From NCBI RefSeq assembly GCF_027497175.1, contig NZ_CP114901.1, forward strand, positions 3,348,001-3,412,000: DNA of 64,000 nt, in the 5' to 3' direction. The notes below the pieces were generated by a model. It ran no database searches. It saw only the letters and a list, made by a program, of their open reading frames with translations, and had not been told where the DNA came from. Both the position numbers and the translations under genes were made by a program. Below, in pieces: positions 56,164 through 63,359 of the stretch (position 1 is its first letter; the number at the start of each line of letters is the position of its first letter). The DNA is from Verrucosispora sp. WMMD573. Lineage in GTDB: Bacteria; Actinomycetota; Actinomycetes; Mycobacteriales; Micromonosporaceae.

Positions 56164-56637
56164 GTGCGTACCCGGGTTGCCTGGCACCTGTGCCCGACGA
56201 CGCTGCTGCCGGTGTTCTCGCCGGGGCAGCCGTTACTGCCGGAGTCCTCGCCGAAGCGGCAGGAGCAGCGCGGCTCCCGGCTGCCACCGCCTCAACCACG
56301 CATTGGCCGCTGCCCATTTCAGCATGACCCAACGCCGTCGCAGGGCCGACAGGCGTCGCGGGGCCGACAGGTGTCGCGGGGTGGGCAGGTGTCGCGGGGT
56401 GGGCAGGTGTCGCGGGGTGGGCAGGTGTCGCGGGGTGGGCAGGTGTCGCTCGGCTGGCAGGGGGACACGGGGGTGCCGGAGGATCAGCACGGCACGTGCC
56501 TGCCGCAGCGTCGGCGGGGTACGCACCTGCCGGATTGGATGCGGGAGCCGACCCGGCCGTTGCCGATGCCGCGTCCGGGGCGTCCCGGCTGGCTCACCCC
56601 GGGGCAGCAGTGGCGCGCCAACGGGGGCCGGTGGTGA
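56164..56637 (+). CDS. Hypothetical protein with expanded RGGQVS repeat
   Basis: A 157-residue hydrophilic protein starting at GTG 56164 after a strong GGGAGG. The N-terminus is VRTRVAWHLCPTTLLPVFSPGQPLLPESS. The middle is a run of six-residue repeats (RGGQVS) encoded by an 18-bp tandem repeat. The C-terminus is Pro/Arg/Gly-rich (PGRPGWLTPGQQWRANGGRW). I do not recognise it. It overlaps the next gene by four bases, so both are probably one transcription unit divergent from the HTH gene. Confidence 0.6.
   Translation: MRTRVAWHLCPTTLLPVFSPGQPLLPESSPKRQEQRGSRLPPPQPRIGRCPFQHDPTPSQGRQASRGRQVSRGGQVSRGGQVSRGGQVSRGGQVSLGWQGDTGVPEDQHGTCLPQRRRGTHLPDWMREPTRPLPMPRPGRPGWLTPGQQWRANGGRW
56345..56450 (+). 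repeat. 18-bp tandem repeat, about six copies
   Basis: A unit of 18 bp (ggtgggcaggtgtcgcgg) is repeated about six times. The first two copies are diverged (ggccgacaggcgtcgcgg and a variant), the middle ones are identical and the last is degenerate. The period keeps the reading frame of the surrounding gene. Identical central copies suggest recent expansion. Confidence 0.88.
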
Positions 56638-56993
56638 CCGCCGGCGGCTCGGGCGCCATCACCAGCCGACTGTTCCCACCCGAGCGGGGTCCACGTCCCC
56701 AACGTCCTTACCCCTTTGACGGCGAGGTGCCGCACACCCCGTTACGGCCGATATGGTGCTGCCGCGCCGACGGGCAACCCTGGCCCTGCGGGCAGGCCCG
56801 GCTGCTGCTGCGCGTCGAGTACGACGCCAACCTGCCCGGCCTGTCCATCTACCTCGCCGGCCTGATGTACGACGCCATGCGCGACCTCTACCACCTCAAC
56901 CCCCACAACGCCCCCACCCCCACCACCCTCTTCACCCGCTTCATAGCCTGGACCCGCCGCCAACCCCCTAGCCACCCCGACCACCACGACTAA
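56634..56993 (+). CDS. Small WPC-motif protein
   Basis: A 119-residue protein starting at GTG, overlapping the previous stop (GTGA). It carries WCCRADGQPWPCGQARLLL and then LSIYLAGLMYDAMRDLY. This 'W.C...G.PWPC..AR' and 'YLAG' pattern also occurs in the C-terminus of the protein at 9672-10331. Relatives are common in actinobacteria, often beside HTH regulators, and some are labelled flavin reductase without clear basis. The function is unknown. Confidence 0.7.
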   Translation: MTAGGSGAITSRLFPPERGPRPQRPYPFDGEVPHTPLRPIWCCRADGQPWPCGQARLLLRVEYDANLPGLSIYLAGLMYDAMRDLYHLNPHNAPTPTTLFTRFIAWTRRQPPSHPDHHD

Positions 56994-57005
56994 GCAGCGC
57001 AGAAC

Positions 57006-57028
57006 TCGAGATCTTGGACATCTTCCGT
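57006..57028 (+). repeat. Left arm of a palindrome split by the IS element
   Basis: The 23 bases starting cgagatcttggacatctt match, with one mismatch, the reverse complement of 58371-58393 on the far side of the insertion sequence. Removing the IS and one target copy restores a 23-bp hairpin with a short loop. This shows the IS landed in an intergenic palindrome. Confidence 0.85.
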
Positions 57029-57039
57029 TCCTCGTTAAC
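57027..57039 (+). repeat. Target-site duplication, left copy
   Basis: gttcctcgttaac is repeated exactly at 58361-58373, directly flanking the two ends of the IS element. A 13-bp direct repeat is in the range made by IS481-like elements. Confidence 0.85.
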
Positions 57040-58360
57040 TATTCAGTCCCATGACATCTGTCAGTGATGAAGTCCCGATACATGTGTCAGTTGGTAGGGA
57101 TCTTGGGCGGGCTGGTACATGGTGCCTGGCATGGCTTCTCGGCGGCATGTCTTGAACCTGCTCGATGCTCAGTTGGCTGCGGGGGTGCGGATCAATGTGG
57201 CCGAGTTCGCGCGCGAGCATGGTGTGTCCGTCCGTACGGTGTATCGGCATCAGGCGCGGATCCGGGACGAGGGTGAGTGGCATGCGCGTTCCCGGCGGCC
57301 GCACAGCAGTCCGCGGGTGACGCCGCCGGATCTGGATGCCTGGATCTGCAAGCTGCGCGCCGAACTCGGTCTGGACAATGGGGCCGATTTCATCCGTGAC
57401 GCCCTGATCGAGGTGCACGCCGCTACCGGTCCGGCATGGCGGGTGCCTGCAAGGTCGACGATCAACCGGGTCCTGGCCCGACATGACCTGCTCGAACGGA
57501 ACCCGGCGAAACGGCCGCGCAGCTCGTTCCGGCGGTTCGTCTACGCCCGGCCCAGGGACTGCTACCAGATCGACGCCACGAACGTTCGGCTCGCCGACGG
57601 CAGCCTCGCCGCGGTCTTCGACGTCCTGGACGACTGCACCCGAACCCTCGTCGGCTGTCACGCGACGATCGCGGAGACCGCCGAAGGTGCGGTCACCGCG
57701 GTCAGGCAGGCCTTCGGCGAGTACGGCGTCCCCGCGATCGTGTTGTCCGACAACGGCACCGCGTTCACCAGCCGACTCACCCGGCCCGGATCGATCTCCA
57801 CGTTCGTCCAGTGCCTCCTGGACCACAATGTCCGGCCGATCAACTCCAGCCCCTACCATCCACAGACCTGCGGCAAGGTCGAACGCCACCACCAAACCCT
57901 CAAGAAATGGCTGAGCACCCAACCCACCCCCGGCACCCGCGCCGAGCTGCAAACCCATCTGGACGTCTACCGCCGCTACTACAACACCGAACGACGCCAC
58001 AGCGCCCTACCACGACGCGCCACCCCCGCCCAGGCATGGACAGACGCGCCCAGCCTCGGCGGGCCCGCCAGCCTGCCCCTGCAGACCGACGCCACCCTGC
58101 ACCGCTGCCTCGTGGACAGCACCGGCGCCATCCGCGTCGCCGGGCACCGCACCAGCGTCGGCACCACCCACGCCGGCACCACCGTCACCGCCATCCGCGA
58201 CCAAAACCGGATCACCGTCTACCACCACGACGGCCAACCCCTCGGCCACTTCCACCTCACCCCCGACCGGAACTACATCAGCCTCACCCGAGCAGCATGA
58301 TCAACAACTCATGACACATCTATCGGGACTCCCCCTTGACACATGTCTCGGGACAGCACA
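57040..58360 (+). mobile_element. Complete 1321-bp insertion sequence (IS481-like)
   Basis: The element is bounded by imperfect terminal inverted repeats of about 50 bp. The left end TATTCAGTCCCATGACAT and the reverse complement of the right end TGTGCTGTCCCGAGACAT align from the first base, and both continue to AGTCCCGATAnATGTGTCA. A single transposase gene fills it. It is flanked by the 13-bp direct repeat gttcctcgttaac. Intact ends, an intact transposase and an exact duplication point to a fairly recent insertion. Confidence 0.9.
57119..58300 (+). CDS. DDE transposase, IS481 family-like
   Basis: A 393-residue transposase of the integrase-core (rve) type. The N-terminal helix-turn-helix is NVAEFAREHGVSVRTVYRHQARI. 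The catalytic triad is Asp in YQIDATN, Asp in LSDNGTAF and Glu in GKVERHHQTLK, with spacing typical of IS481 and IS3 relatives. NTERRHSALPRRATPAQAW follows. The frame is intact. The start is GTG 57119 or ATG 57131 (MASRR). It acts on the flanking inverted repeats. Confidence 0.92.
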   Translation: MVPGMASRRHVLNLLDAQLAAGVRINVAEFAREHGVSVRTVYRHQARIRDEGEWHARSRRPHSSPRVTPPDLDAWICKLRAELGLDNGADFIRDALIEVHAATGPAWRVPARSTINRVLARHDLLERNPAKRPRSSFRRFVYARPRDCYQIDATNVRLADGSLAAVFDVLDDCTRTLVGCHATIAETAEGAVTAVRQAFGEYGVPAIVLSDNGTAFTSRLTRPGSISTFVQCLLDHNVRPINSSPYHPQTCGKVERHHQTLKKWLSTQPTPGTRAELQTHLDVYRRYYNTERRHSALPRRATPAQAWTDAPSLGGPASLPLQTDATLHRCLVDSTGAIRVAGHRTSVGTTHAGTTVTAIRDQNRITVYHHDGQPLGHFHLTPDRNYISLTRAA

Positions 58361-58373
58361 GTTCCTCGTTAAC
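58361..58373 (+). repeat. Target-site duplication, right copy
   Basis: gttcctcgttaac, identical to 57027-57039. It also overlaps the start of the right palindrome arm (58371-58393). Confidence 0.85.
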
Positions 58374-58459
58374 GGAAAATGTCCAAGATCTCGGCGGATC
58401 GTCGCGGATCCTGTGCGCCAGGTGAAGCAGAGCAAGTGCGCCGTTCCGGCAGGGCCTGT

Positions 58460-58549
58460 CGCGCCAAGATCCGGGCAACTTCCCTGTTGCTGCTGCTTCG
58501 GGCCCGGCTGAGGCAGCAGCAACAGGGAAGTTGCCCGGATCTTGGCGCG
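58460..58549. repeat. 37-bp perfect hairpin
   Basis: The arms 58460-58496 and 58513-58549 are perfect inverted repeats of 37 bases around a 16-base loop. The left arm begins cgcgccaagatccgggcaac. No gene ends close enough to need it as a simple terminator. It is a third member of the long-palindrome class in this window, with a different sequence from the other two. Confidence 0.85.
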
Positions 58550-58575
58550 GGGGGCGCGGGGGGGCGGGGGCGCGG

Positions 58576-58682
58576 GGGCGGCGCGGTGGTGGGTGCGGTG
58601 AGGGCGGCGCGGTGGTGGGTGCGGTGAGGGCGGCGCGGTGGTGGGTGCGGTGAGGGCGGCGCGGCGGTGGGTGCGGTGAGGG
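58576..58682 (+). repeat. 26-bp minisatellite, about four copies
   Basis: The unit ggcgcggtggtgggtgcggtgagggc recurs at 58579, 58605, 58631 and 58657. The last copy has a single change. It lies between the hairpin and the methyltransferase gene. The region 58361-58757 contains no supported gene. Confidence 0.85.
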
Positions 58683-58757
58683 TGGGAACGGCGGGTGGGG
58701 GTGATGTGACGATCAGGGTGACATCGGCCTCGACGTTTACACATGTGCGGGGGAGTT

Positions 58758-59567
58758 ATGGGGGAGCAGGAGCCGTACGCGGGGCTGGCCACGACGTTCG
58801 ACACGGCCGCCGAGCTGTACGAGCAGGCCCGGCCGGGTTATCCGGAGCCGTTGTTCGTCGACCTGGCCGCGACGACGGGCCTGGTGACCGGGCCGGCCAG
58901 GGTGCTGGAGATCGGCACGGGCACCGGCCAGGCCACCCGTGGTCTGCTGGCGCGCGGCTGGCAGGTGGTCACCCTGGAACCGGGACGGGAACTGGCCGCG
59001 GTGGCGCGCCGCGTGCTCGCCGGTCGCGGAGACGTACGCGTCGTGGTGTCGCCCTTCGAGCGGTGGGAAGCCGGCGACCTCGCGCCGTTCGACCTCGTCT
59101 TCGCTGCCACGTCGTGGCACTGGCTGGTTCCGGAGGTCGCCTACCGCCGCGCCGCCGAACTGCTGCGCCCCGGCGGTCACCTGGCCATCGTGGCCACCGA
59201 GCACGTGTCACCACCCGGCGGCGACGACTTCTTCCGGCAGGTCGAGCGGATCTACGACGAGGTCGGCATGGGTGACGGGCAGGGCGGGCCGAAACCACCG
59301 GAGGCGATCGCGGCCCCCGATGCGGCGGCGATGGCGGGCAGCGACTTCTTCGCCCGTCCGACCGTGCACCGCTACGTCTGGAGTCGCGACTACACCGCCG
59401 AGGAGTACCTGACCCTGCTCTCCACGTACTCCGGTCATATTGCCGCCGCGCCCTGGCAGCGGCGGACCCTCTTCGACGGGATCCGGGAGATGATCGCCGC
59501 GCGCCCGGCCGGGACGGTACGCAAGCACTACCTGAACACCCTCCAGATCGCCGTACGCCTCGACTGA
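58758..59567 (+). CDS. Class I SAM-dependent methyltransferase
   Basis: A 269-residue methyltransferase. Motif I is VLEIGTGTGQATRGLL near residue 50. Motif II is VVTLEPGRELAAVARR, FDLVFAATSWHWL follows and motif III is LLRPGGHLAIV. The WHW at the substrate side is typical of the methyltransferase type 11 group. The C-terminal third is a helical lid. The substrate is unknown. ATG 58758 follows GGGGGAG. It stands apart from the teichoic-acid operon, which is on the other strand. Confidence 0.9.
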   Translation: MGEQEPYAGLATTFDTAAELYEQARPGYPEPLFVDLAATTGLVTGPARVLEIGTGTGQATRGLLARGWQVVTLEPGRELAAVARRVLAGRGDVRVVVSPFERWEAGDLAPFDLVFAATSWHWLVPEVAYRRAAELLRPGGHLAIVATEHVSPPGGDDFFRQVERIYDEVGMGDGQGGPKPPEAIAAPDAAAMAGSDFFARPTVHRYVWSRDYTAEEYLTLLSTYSGHIAAAPWQRRTLFDGIREMIAARPAGTVRKHYLNTLQIAVRLD

Positions 59568-59606
59568 CGGCGCACCCGCTGCGTGCCGCTCTGGCAGCAT
59601 GGCGAC

Positions 59607-59948
59607 GTGCTGATCTACAAGATCCTGCTGCCGGGCGAATGGGCCGAGTTCCAGGCTGCGGGCCGGTTCGACGGCTCACCGTTCGACCGGGACAGTGGCT
59701 TCATCCACTGCTCGTCGCGATCCCAACTGCCTGCCACGGCGGCGCGGGTCTTCGGCGACCAGCCGCAGCTTGTCATCGTCGCGCTCGACGTCTCCCTGCT
59801 CGGTGCCGCGCTGCGGTGGGAGGACGCCCCTAACGCTGGACCGTTTCCGCACGTCTACGCGGCGCTGCCGATGGCCGCGGTTCGCGAGGTCCACGAGGTC
59901 GCGGGTGCGGCCCGGGTGGACGAGGAGGTTTCCGCCGAGGGCCGGTGA
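59607..59948 (+). CDS. DUF952 family protein
   Basis: A 113-residue DUF952 protein. It begins LIYKILLPGEWAEFQAAG and contains the conserved DSGFIHCSSRSQL and the FPHVYAALPMAAV segment. The fold is known from structural genomics, but the function is not. GTG start at 59607. It follows the methyltransferase by 39 bases and may share its transcript. Confidence 0.88.
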   Translation: MLIYKILLPGEWAEFQAAGRFDGSPFDRDSGFIHCSSRSQLPATAARVFGDQPQLVIVALDVSLLGAALRWEDAPNAGPFPHVYAALPMAAVREVHEVAGAARVDEEVSAEGR

Positions 59949-59950
59949 CC

Positions 59951-61648
59951 TCAAGTGGTGGGAGAGACGGGCGCGGCGACCGCGGTGCGTTGCGCCGGTG
60001 CGGTCCAGGCCGGGTCCAGTTCGCGTCGGGCGGCGGCCAGGAAGACCTCGGCGTACGAGTCGGCGGGGAAGTCGCCCAGGTAGCGGCTGCGGGTGGCCCA
60101 GCGGGCCTCGGCGAGCGGATCGGTGTCGAGCAGCCGGGTCAGCACGTCGTCCAGGTCGGCCATGTCCCGGCTCAGCACGTAGCCGGCGGCGGCCAGCGGG
60201 AAGCGTTCGACGAACCGGTCGCCGTCGGTGCCCATGTCGGTCACCGCGTACGGCTTGCCCGAGTAGAGCCAGTCGGAGAGCACCCCGGAGACGTCGGAGA
60301 CCAGCGCGTCCGCGCGGTTGACGCAGTCGGTCAGGGTGAGCTTGCTCGCGGCGGCACCGTAGAGGTGCGTCCGGCCGGTGCGGGCCCGGTCGGCGGCGAG
60401 CAGGTCGTGCAGCCGCGCCAGTTGGCGGGACGAGGCCGGGTTCTGCGCGGTGTAGGGGTGGGCCCGCAGGATGACCGTGGCCCCCCGGTCCAGCAGGCGT
60501 CGGAGCAGGGGCTCCGCCACCGGCAGCGAGCAGTAGTCGGCGTCGGCGTTGTGCCCGGTCCAGGTGGGGGTGTAGAGCACCGTCGGGTTCGTCAGGCCCG
60601 GCGTCGGCCGCGAACGCACCTCGATCGCCTCGACCTGGGGACGGCCGACCACCACGAACTTCTCGGCGGGAATGTCGATCCCAGCCCGGGCGTACCGATC
60701 GATGGCCGCCTCACCGGCGACGAAGATCCGGTCGAAGATGGCCGAGACCGGGTTGGCGCTGGGGGCCTTGTCGCTGTCACCGTGATGCAACTGCACGTGG
60801 GTGAGTTGGGTGAACCTGATGCAGTGACTGTTCTTCGCGCCGTGGTTGACGTAGAACGCCACCCGCAGGCTCGGCACCAGCACCTCGTCCATGCTCCGGG
60901 TGGTGGGGCAGTAGACCACCGGGGCGGTGGTGGCCGCCGCGATGGTGACCAGGAACTCCGGCTCGCGCACCATCACCACGAAGGGTCGGCCGATCCGTTC
61001 CAGGTACGGCAGCCACATGGTGACCTGGTACTCGGAGCCGGGCGGGGCGGAGAAGTGCAGGACGAACTCGGGCTGGTGCCGGCGCAGCGCCCGGGCCACC
61101 GCCGACCCGGTCGGGGACGGCCGGAACCGACGCCGGGCCAGGTCGAGGGCGACGGCCGCGGCGGCGCCGCCCACCAGCAGCGTCGCCGCCAGGGCCACGC
61201 CCGCGGGCAGCCCGGTCAGCGCGGCCAGGGCCAGCAGACCGAGCAGTACGGCCACCGCGTCGCCGAGCACCGCCGCGACCTGCGGCACCCAGGCGCGTAC
61301 CGGAAGGTTGGCGGCGCGGATCTCCAGGTTCCCAGCCTGGCGCAGCGGACCGGTGAGCAGCACCAGGCCCAGCAGGACCAGGGCGGTCGCGGCCAGGGCC
61401 GGGTCGAAACCGGCGTCGAGTTGACGAGCGTAGCCGACCAGCACCCCGGCCGCGATCAGCGCGGTCTCCGCGACGTTGTCGGCACCGGGTCGCACCCGGC
61501 GCTCCCAGACCGTGGCGGCGAGCGCCACCACGGCCAGGCAGAGCCCCCAGGCGGTCGCTCCGGTGAGGGCGACCACCAGGAACACCAGGACCGCCCCACC
61601 GGTGGCCAGGCCCCGTGCGGTCAACTTCCGGACCAGCTCACCACGCAT
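59951..61648 (-). CDS. CDP-glycerol glycerophosphotransferase family protein (teichoic acid)
   Basis: A 565-residue protein. About six hydrophobic segments occupy residues 10-190. The rest is a TagB/TagF-type polymerase domain: YVNHGAKNSHCIRF and QLHHGDSDKAPSANP near the active site, FVAGEAAIDRYARAGI, VLYTPTWTGHN, ILRAHPYT and ADALVSDVSGVLSDWLYSGKPYAV. Such enzymes transfer glycerol- or ribitol-phosphate from the CDP carrier to a wall polymer. I chose ATG 61648; the frame is open a little further, without a good ribosome-binding site. It follows the cytidylyltransferase fusion in the same operon. Confidence 0.9.
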   Translation of the reverse strand: MRGELVRKLTARGLATGGAVLVFLVVALTGATAWGLCLAVVALAATVWERRVRPGADNVAETALIAAGVLVGYARQLDAGFDPALAATALVLLGLVLLTGPLRQAGNLEIRAANLPVRAWVPQVAAVLGDAVAVLLGLLALAALTGLPAGVALAATLLVGGAAAAVALDLARRRFRPSPTGSAVARALRRHQPEFVLHFSAPPGSEYQVTMWLPYLERIGRPFVVMVREPEFLVTIAAATTAPVVYCPTTRSMDEVLVPSLRVAFYVNHGAKNSHCIRFTQLTHVQLHHGDSDKAPSANPVSAIFDRIFVAGEAAIDRYARAGIDIPAEKFVVVGRPQVEAIEVRSRPTPGLTNPTVLYTPTWTGHNADADYCSLPVAEPLLRRLLDRGATVILRAHPYTAQNPASSRQLARLHDLLAADRARTGRTHLYGAAASKLTLTDCVNRADALVSDVSGVLSDWLYSGKPYAVTDMGTDGDRFVERFPLAAAGYVLSRDMADLDDVLTRLLDTDPLAEARWATRSRYLGDFPADSYAEVFLAAARRELDPAWTAPAQRTAVAAPVSPTT

Positions 61649-61682
61649 CTCGGTGTCGCTTTCGCGGTCGTGGTCGGACAGG

Positions 61683-63188
61683 TCAGCCGACGGCAGCGGC
61701 GCTGGCCGCCCGGTCGGTCTGGGCGGGCACGGCGACGGCGACCGGCGCCTCACCCGGCGGCCGGCGGACGTCGATCACCTGGCCGGTGAGATCCGAGATC
61801 AGCACGTCCAGCGACGACTGGGCGACGGTCTCGGCGGCGAGCAGCGTGTGCTCCGGTTCCGCGCCGAACGCCTTCGTCCGCATCGGGGTGGCGGTCCGCT
61901 CCGGGTTGATGACGTTGACCCGTACGCCGAACTCCGCCCACTCGTCCGCGAGCGCCTGGGTCAGGTTGACCAGCGCGGCCTTGGTGGCCGAGTAGAGCGC
62001 GTAGTCGGCCCGCCCACGGGTGTACGAGCTGGAGGTGTAGAGCAACAGCTGGCCCTTGGTCTGCTGGAGGTAGGGCAGGGCCTGCCGGGCGACGGTGACC
62101 GGGCCGACGAAGTTGACCTGGAGCACCCGGTCGATGGTCTCCTGGTCCATCTCGGCCAGCGCGCCCTTCTCCAGGATCCCGGCGGTGACCACGACGTGGT
62201 CGATCCGCCCGGTGGCCTCGAAGGCGGTCCGCAACGCGGCCTCGACGTCCTCGGGGCGCTCCACGTGGGTGCCGGTGCTGGAACGGCTGAACGGGAACAC
62301 CTGGGCGCCGTAGCGACGGGCCAGCTCCGTCAGGTCGTGGCCGATGCCGTAGCTGCCGCCGAAGACGACGATCGTGCGGCCGGAGACCTCCTCGCTGTAC
62401 GCGCGGTGGTCGGTCAGCCGCGGCACCTTGGCGGCGGCCAGCTGGAACAGCTTGTCGGCCAGGTGCACGTCGACCGGGTGGGTGACCTTGATGTTCTCGT
62501 CGGAGCCGTCGATCACCTTGATCGGGGTCTCCGGTAGGTAACGCAGCACCACTCCGCAGTCGTCGGTGGCGGCGAAGTTGGGGTCGCCCTCGGCCCGGCG
62601 GTACGCCTCCCGGATGGTGCCGGAGCGGAACGCCTGCGGGGTCTGACCCCGGCGCAGCGTGGCGCGCACGGGGATGTCGGTGATGCACTCGTTCTCGTCG
62701 ACCTGGATGATCGTGTCGGCCGACGGGATCGCCACGTCCACGGCCGAGTAGGTCCACAGCGCGTTCACGCACTCCCGGACGATCCGGCCGCTGAGCAGCG
62801 GGCGCACCGCGTCGTGGAAGAGGATGTTGCAGTCGCCCTCACCGACCGCGTCCAGCGCGACGCGGGTGGTGGCGTTACGGGTGTCGCCACCCTTGATGAC
62901 CTTGGTGACCTTGCGGAAGCCCGCCTTGTCGACGATCTTCTGCGCCTCGGCGACGTGCCCGGTGGCCATCAGCACGATGATCTCGTCGATCTCGGGCGCG
63001 GCCTCGAAGACGGCCAGCGTGTGCTCGATGATCGGCTTACCGGCGATCTTGAGCAGCTGCTTGGGAATGCCCAGACCCAGCCGGGTGCCGGTGCCGCCGG
63101 CCAGCACCACCGCCACCGTCCGTGAGGGTCGCCACGGCGTCCGGTCCTCCGACGTGGTACCCGGATCGGTGGTCTGGTCCTGCGTCAT
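61683..63188 (-). CDS. Bifunctional cytidylyltransferase-SDR (Bcs1/TarIJ-like)
   Basis: A 501-residue fusion. Residues of about 20-260 form an IspD/TarI-type cytidylyltransferase (VAVVLAGGTGTRLGLGIPKQLLKI, HDAVRPLLS, RRGQTPQAFR). Residues of about 270-490 form a short-chain dehydrogenase (IVVFGGSYGIGHDL, VVVTAGILEKG, YTSSSYTRGRADYALYSATKAAL). The same order is found in Haemophilus Bcs1, which reduces ribulose-5-phosphate and makes CDP-ribitol. Production of CDP-ribitol or a similar CDP-polyol for the neighbouring polymerase is inferred. ATG 63188 follows GAGG. Confidence 0.9.
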   Translation of the reverse strand: MTQDQTTDPGTTSEDRTPWRPSRTVAVVLAGGTGTRLGLGIPKQLLKIAGKPIIEHTLAVFEAAPEIDEIIVLMATGHVAEAQKIVDKAGFRKVTKVIKGGDTRNATTRVALDAVGEGDCNILFHDAVRPLLSGRIVRECVNALWTYSAVDVAIPSADTIIQVDENECITDIPVRATLRRGQTPQAFRSGTIREAYRRAEGDPNFAATDDCGVVLRYLPETPIKVIDGSDENIKVTHPVDVHLADKLFQLAAAKVPRLTDHRAYSEEVSGRTIVVFGGSYGIGHDLTELARRYGAQVFPFSRSSTGTHVERPEDVEAALRTAFEATGRIDHVVVTAGILEKGALAEMDQETIDRVLQVNFVGPVTVARQALPYLQQTKGQLLLYTSSSYTRGRADYALYSATKAALVNLTQALADEWAEFGVRVNVINPERTATPMRTKAFGAEPEHTLLAAETVAQSSLDVLISDLTGQVIDVRRPPGEAPVAVAVPAQTDRAASAAAVG

Positions 63189-63359
63189 TGCCGGTCCTCG
63201 CTCTCGGGGGTGCATGACTGTGGTGGGCAGGTGAACGGAAGGTTCCGCCGACGCGGCGACGGAGTGAACCATAACGCGCGGGCCGCGTCGTCCCAACGGG
63301 ACAACGCGGCCCAAGATCCTGGGCACGCTCGGCGACGTCGCCGCTCGTTCACCCAGACT

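Noticed and set aside
56345..56450. Possible CRISPR array
   Set aside because: The 18-bp units are contiguous with no unique spacers, in frame within a gene, and no cas genes are nearby.
57035..58000. Minus-strand frame inside the IS
   Set aside because: Antisense to the transposase. No ribosome-binding site or domain.
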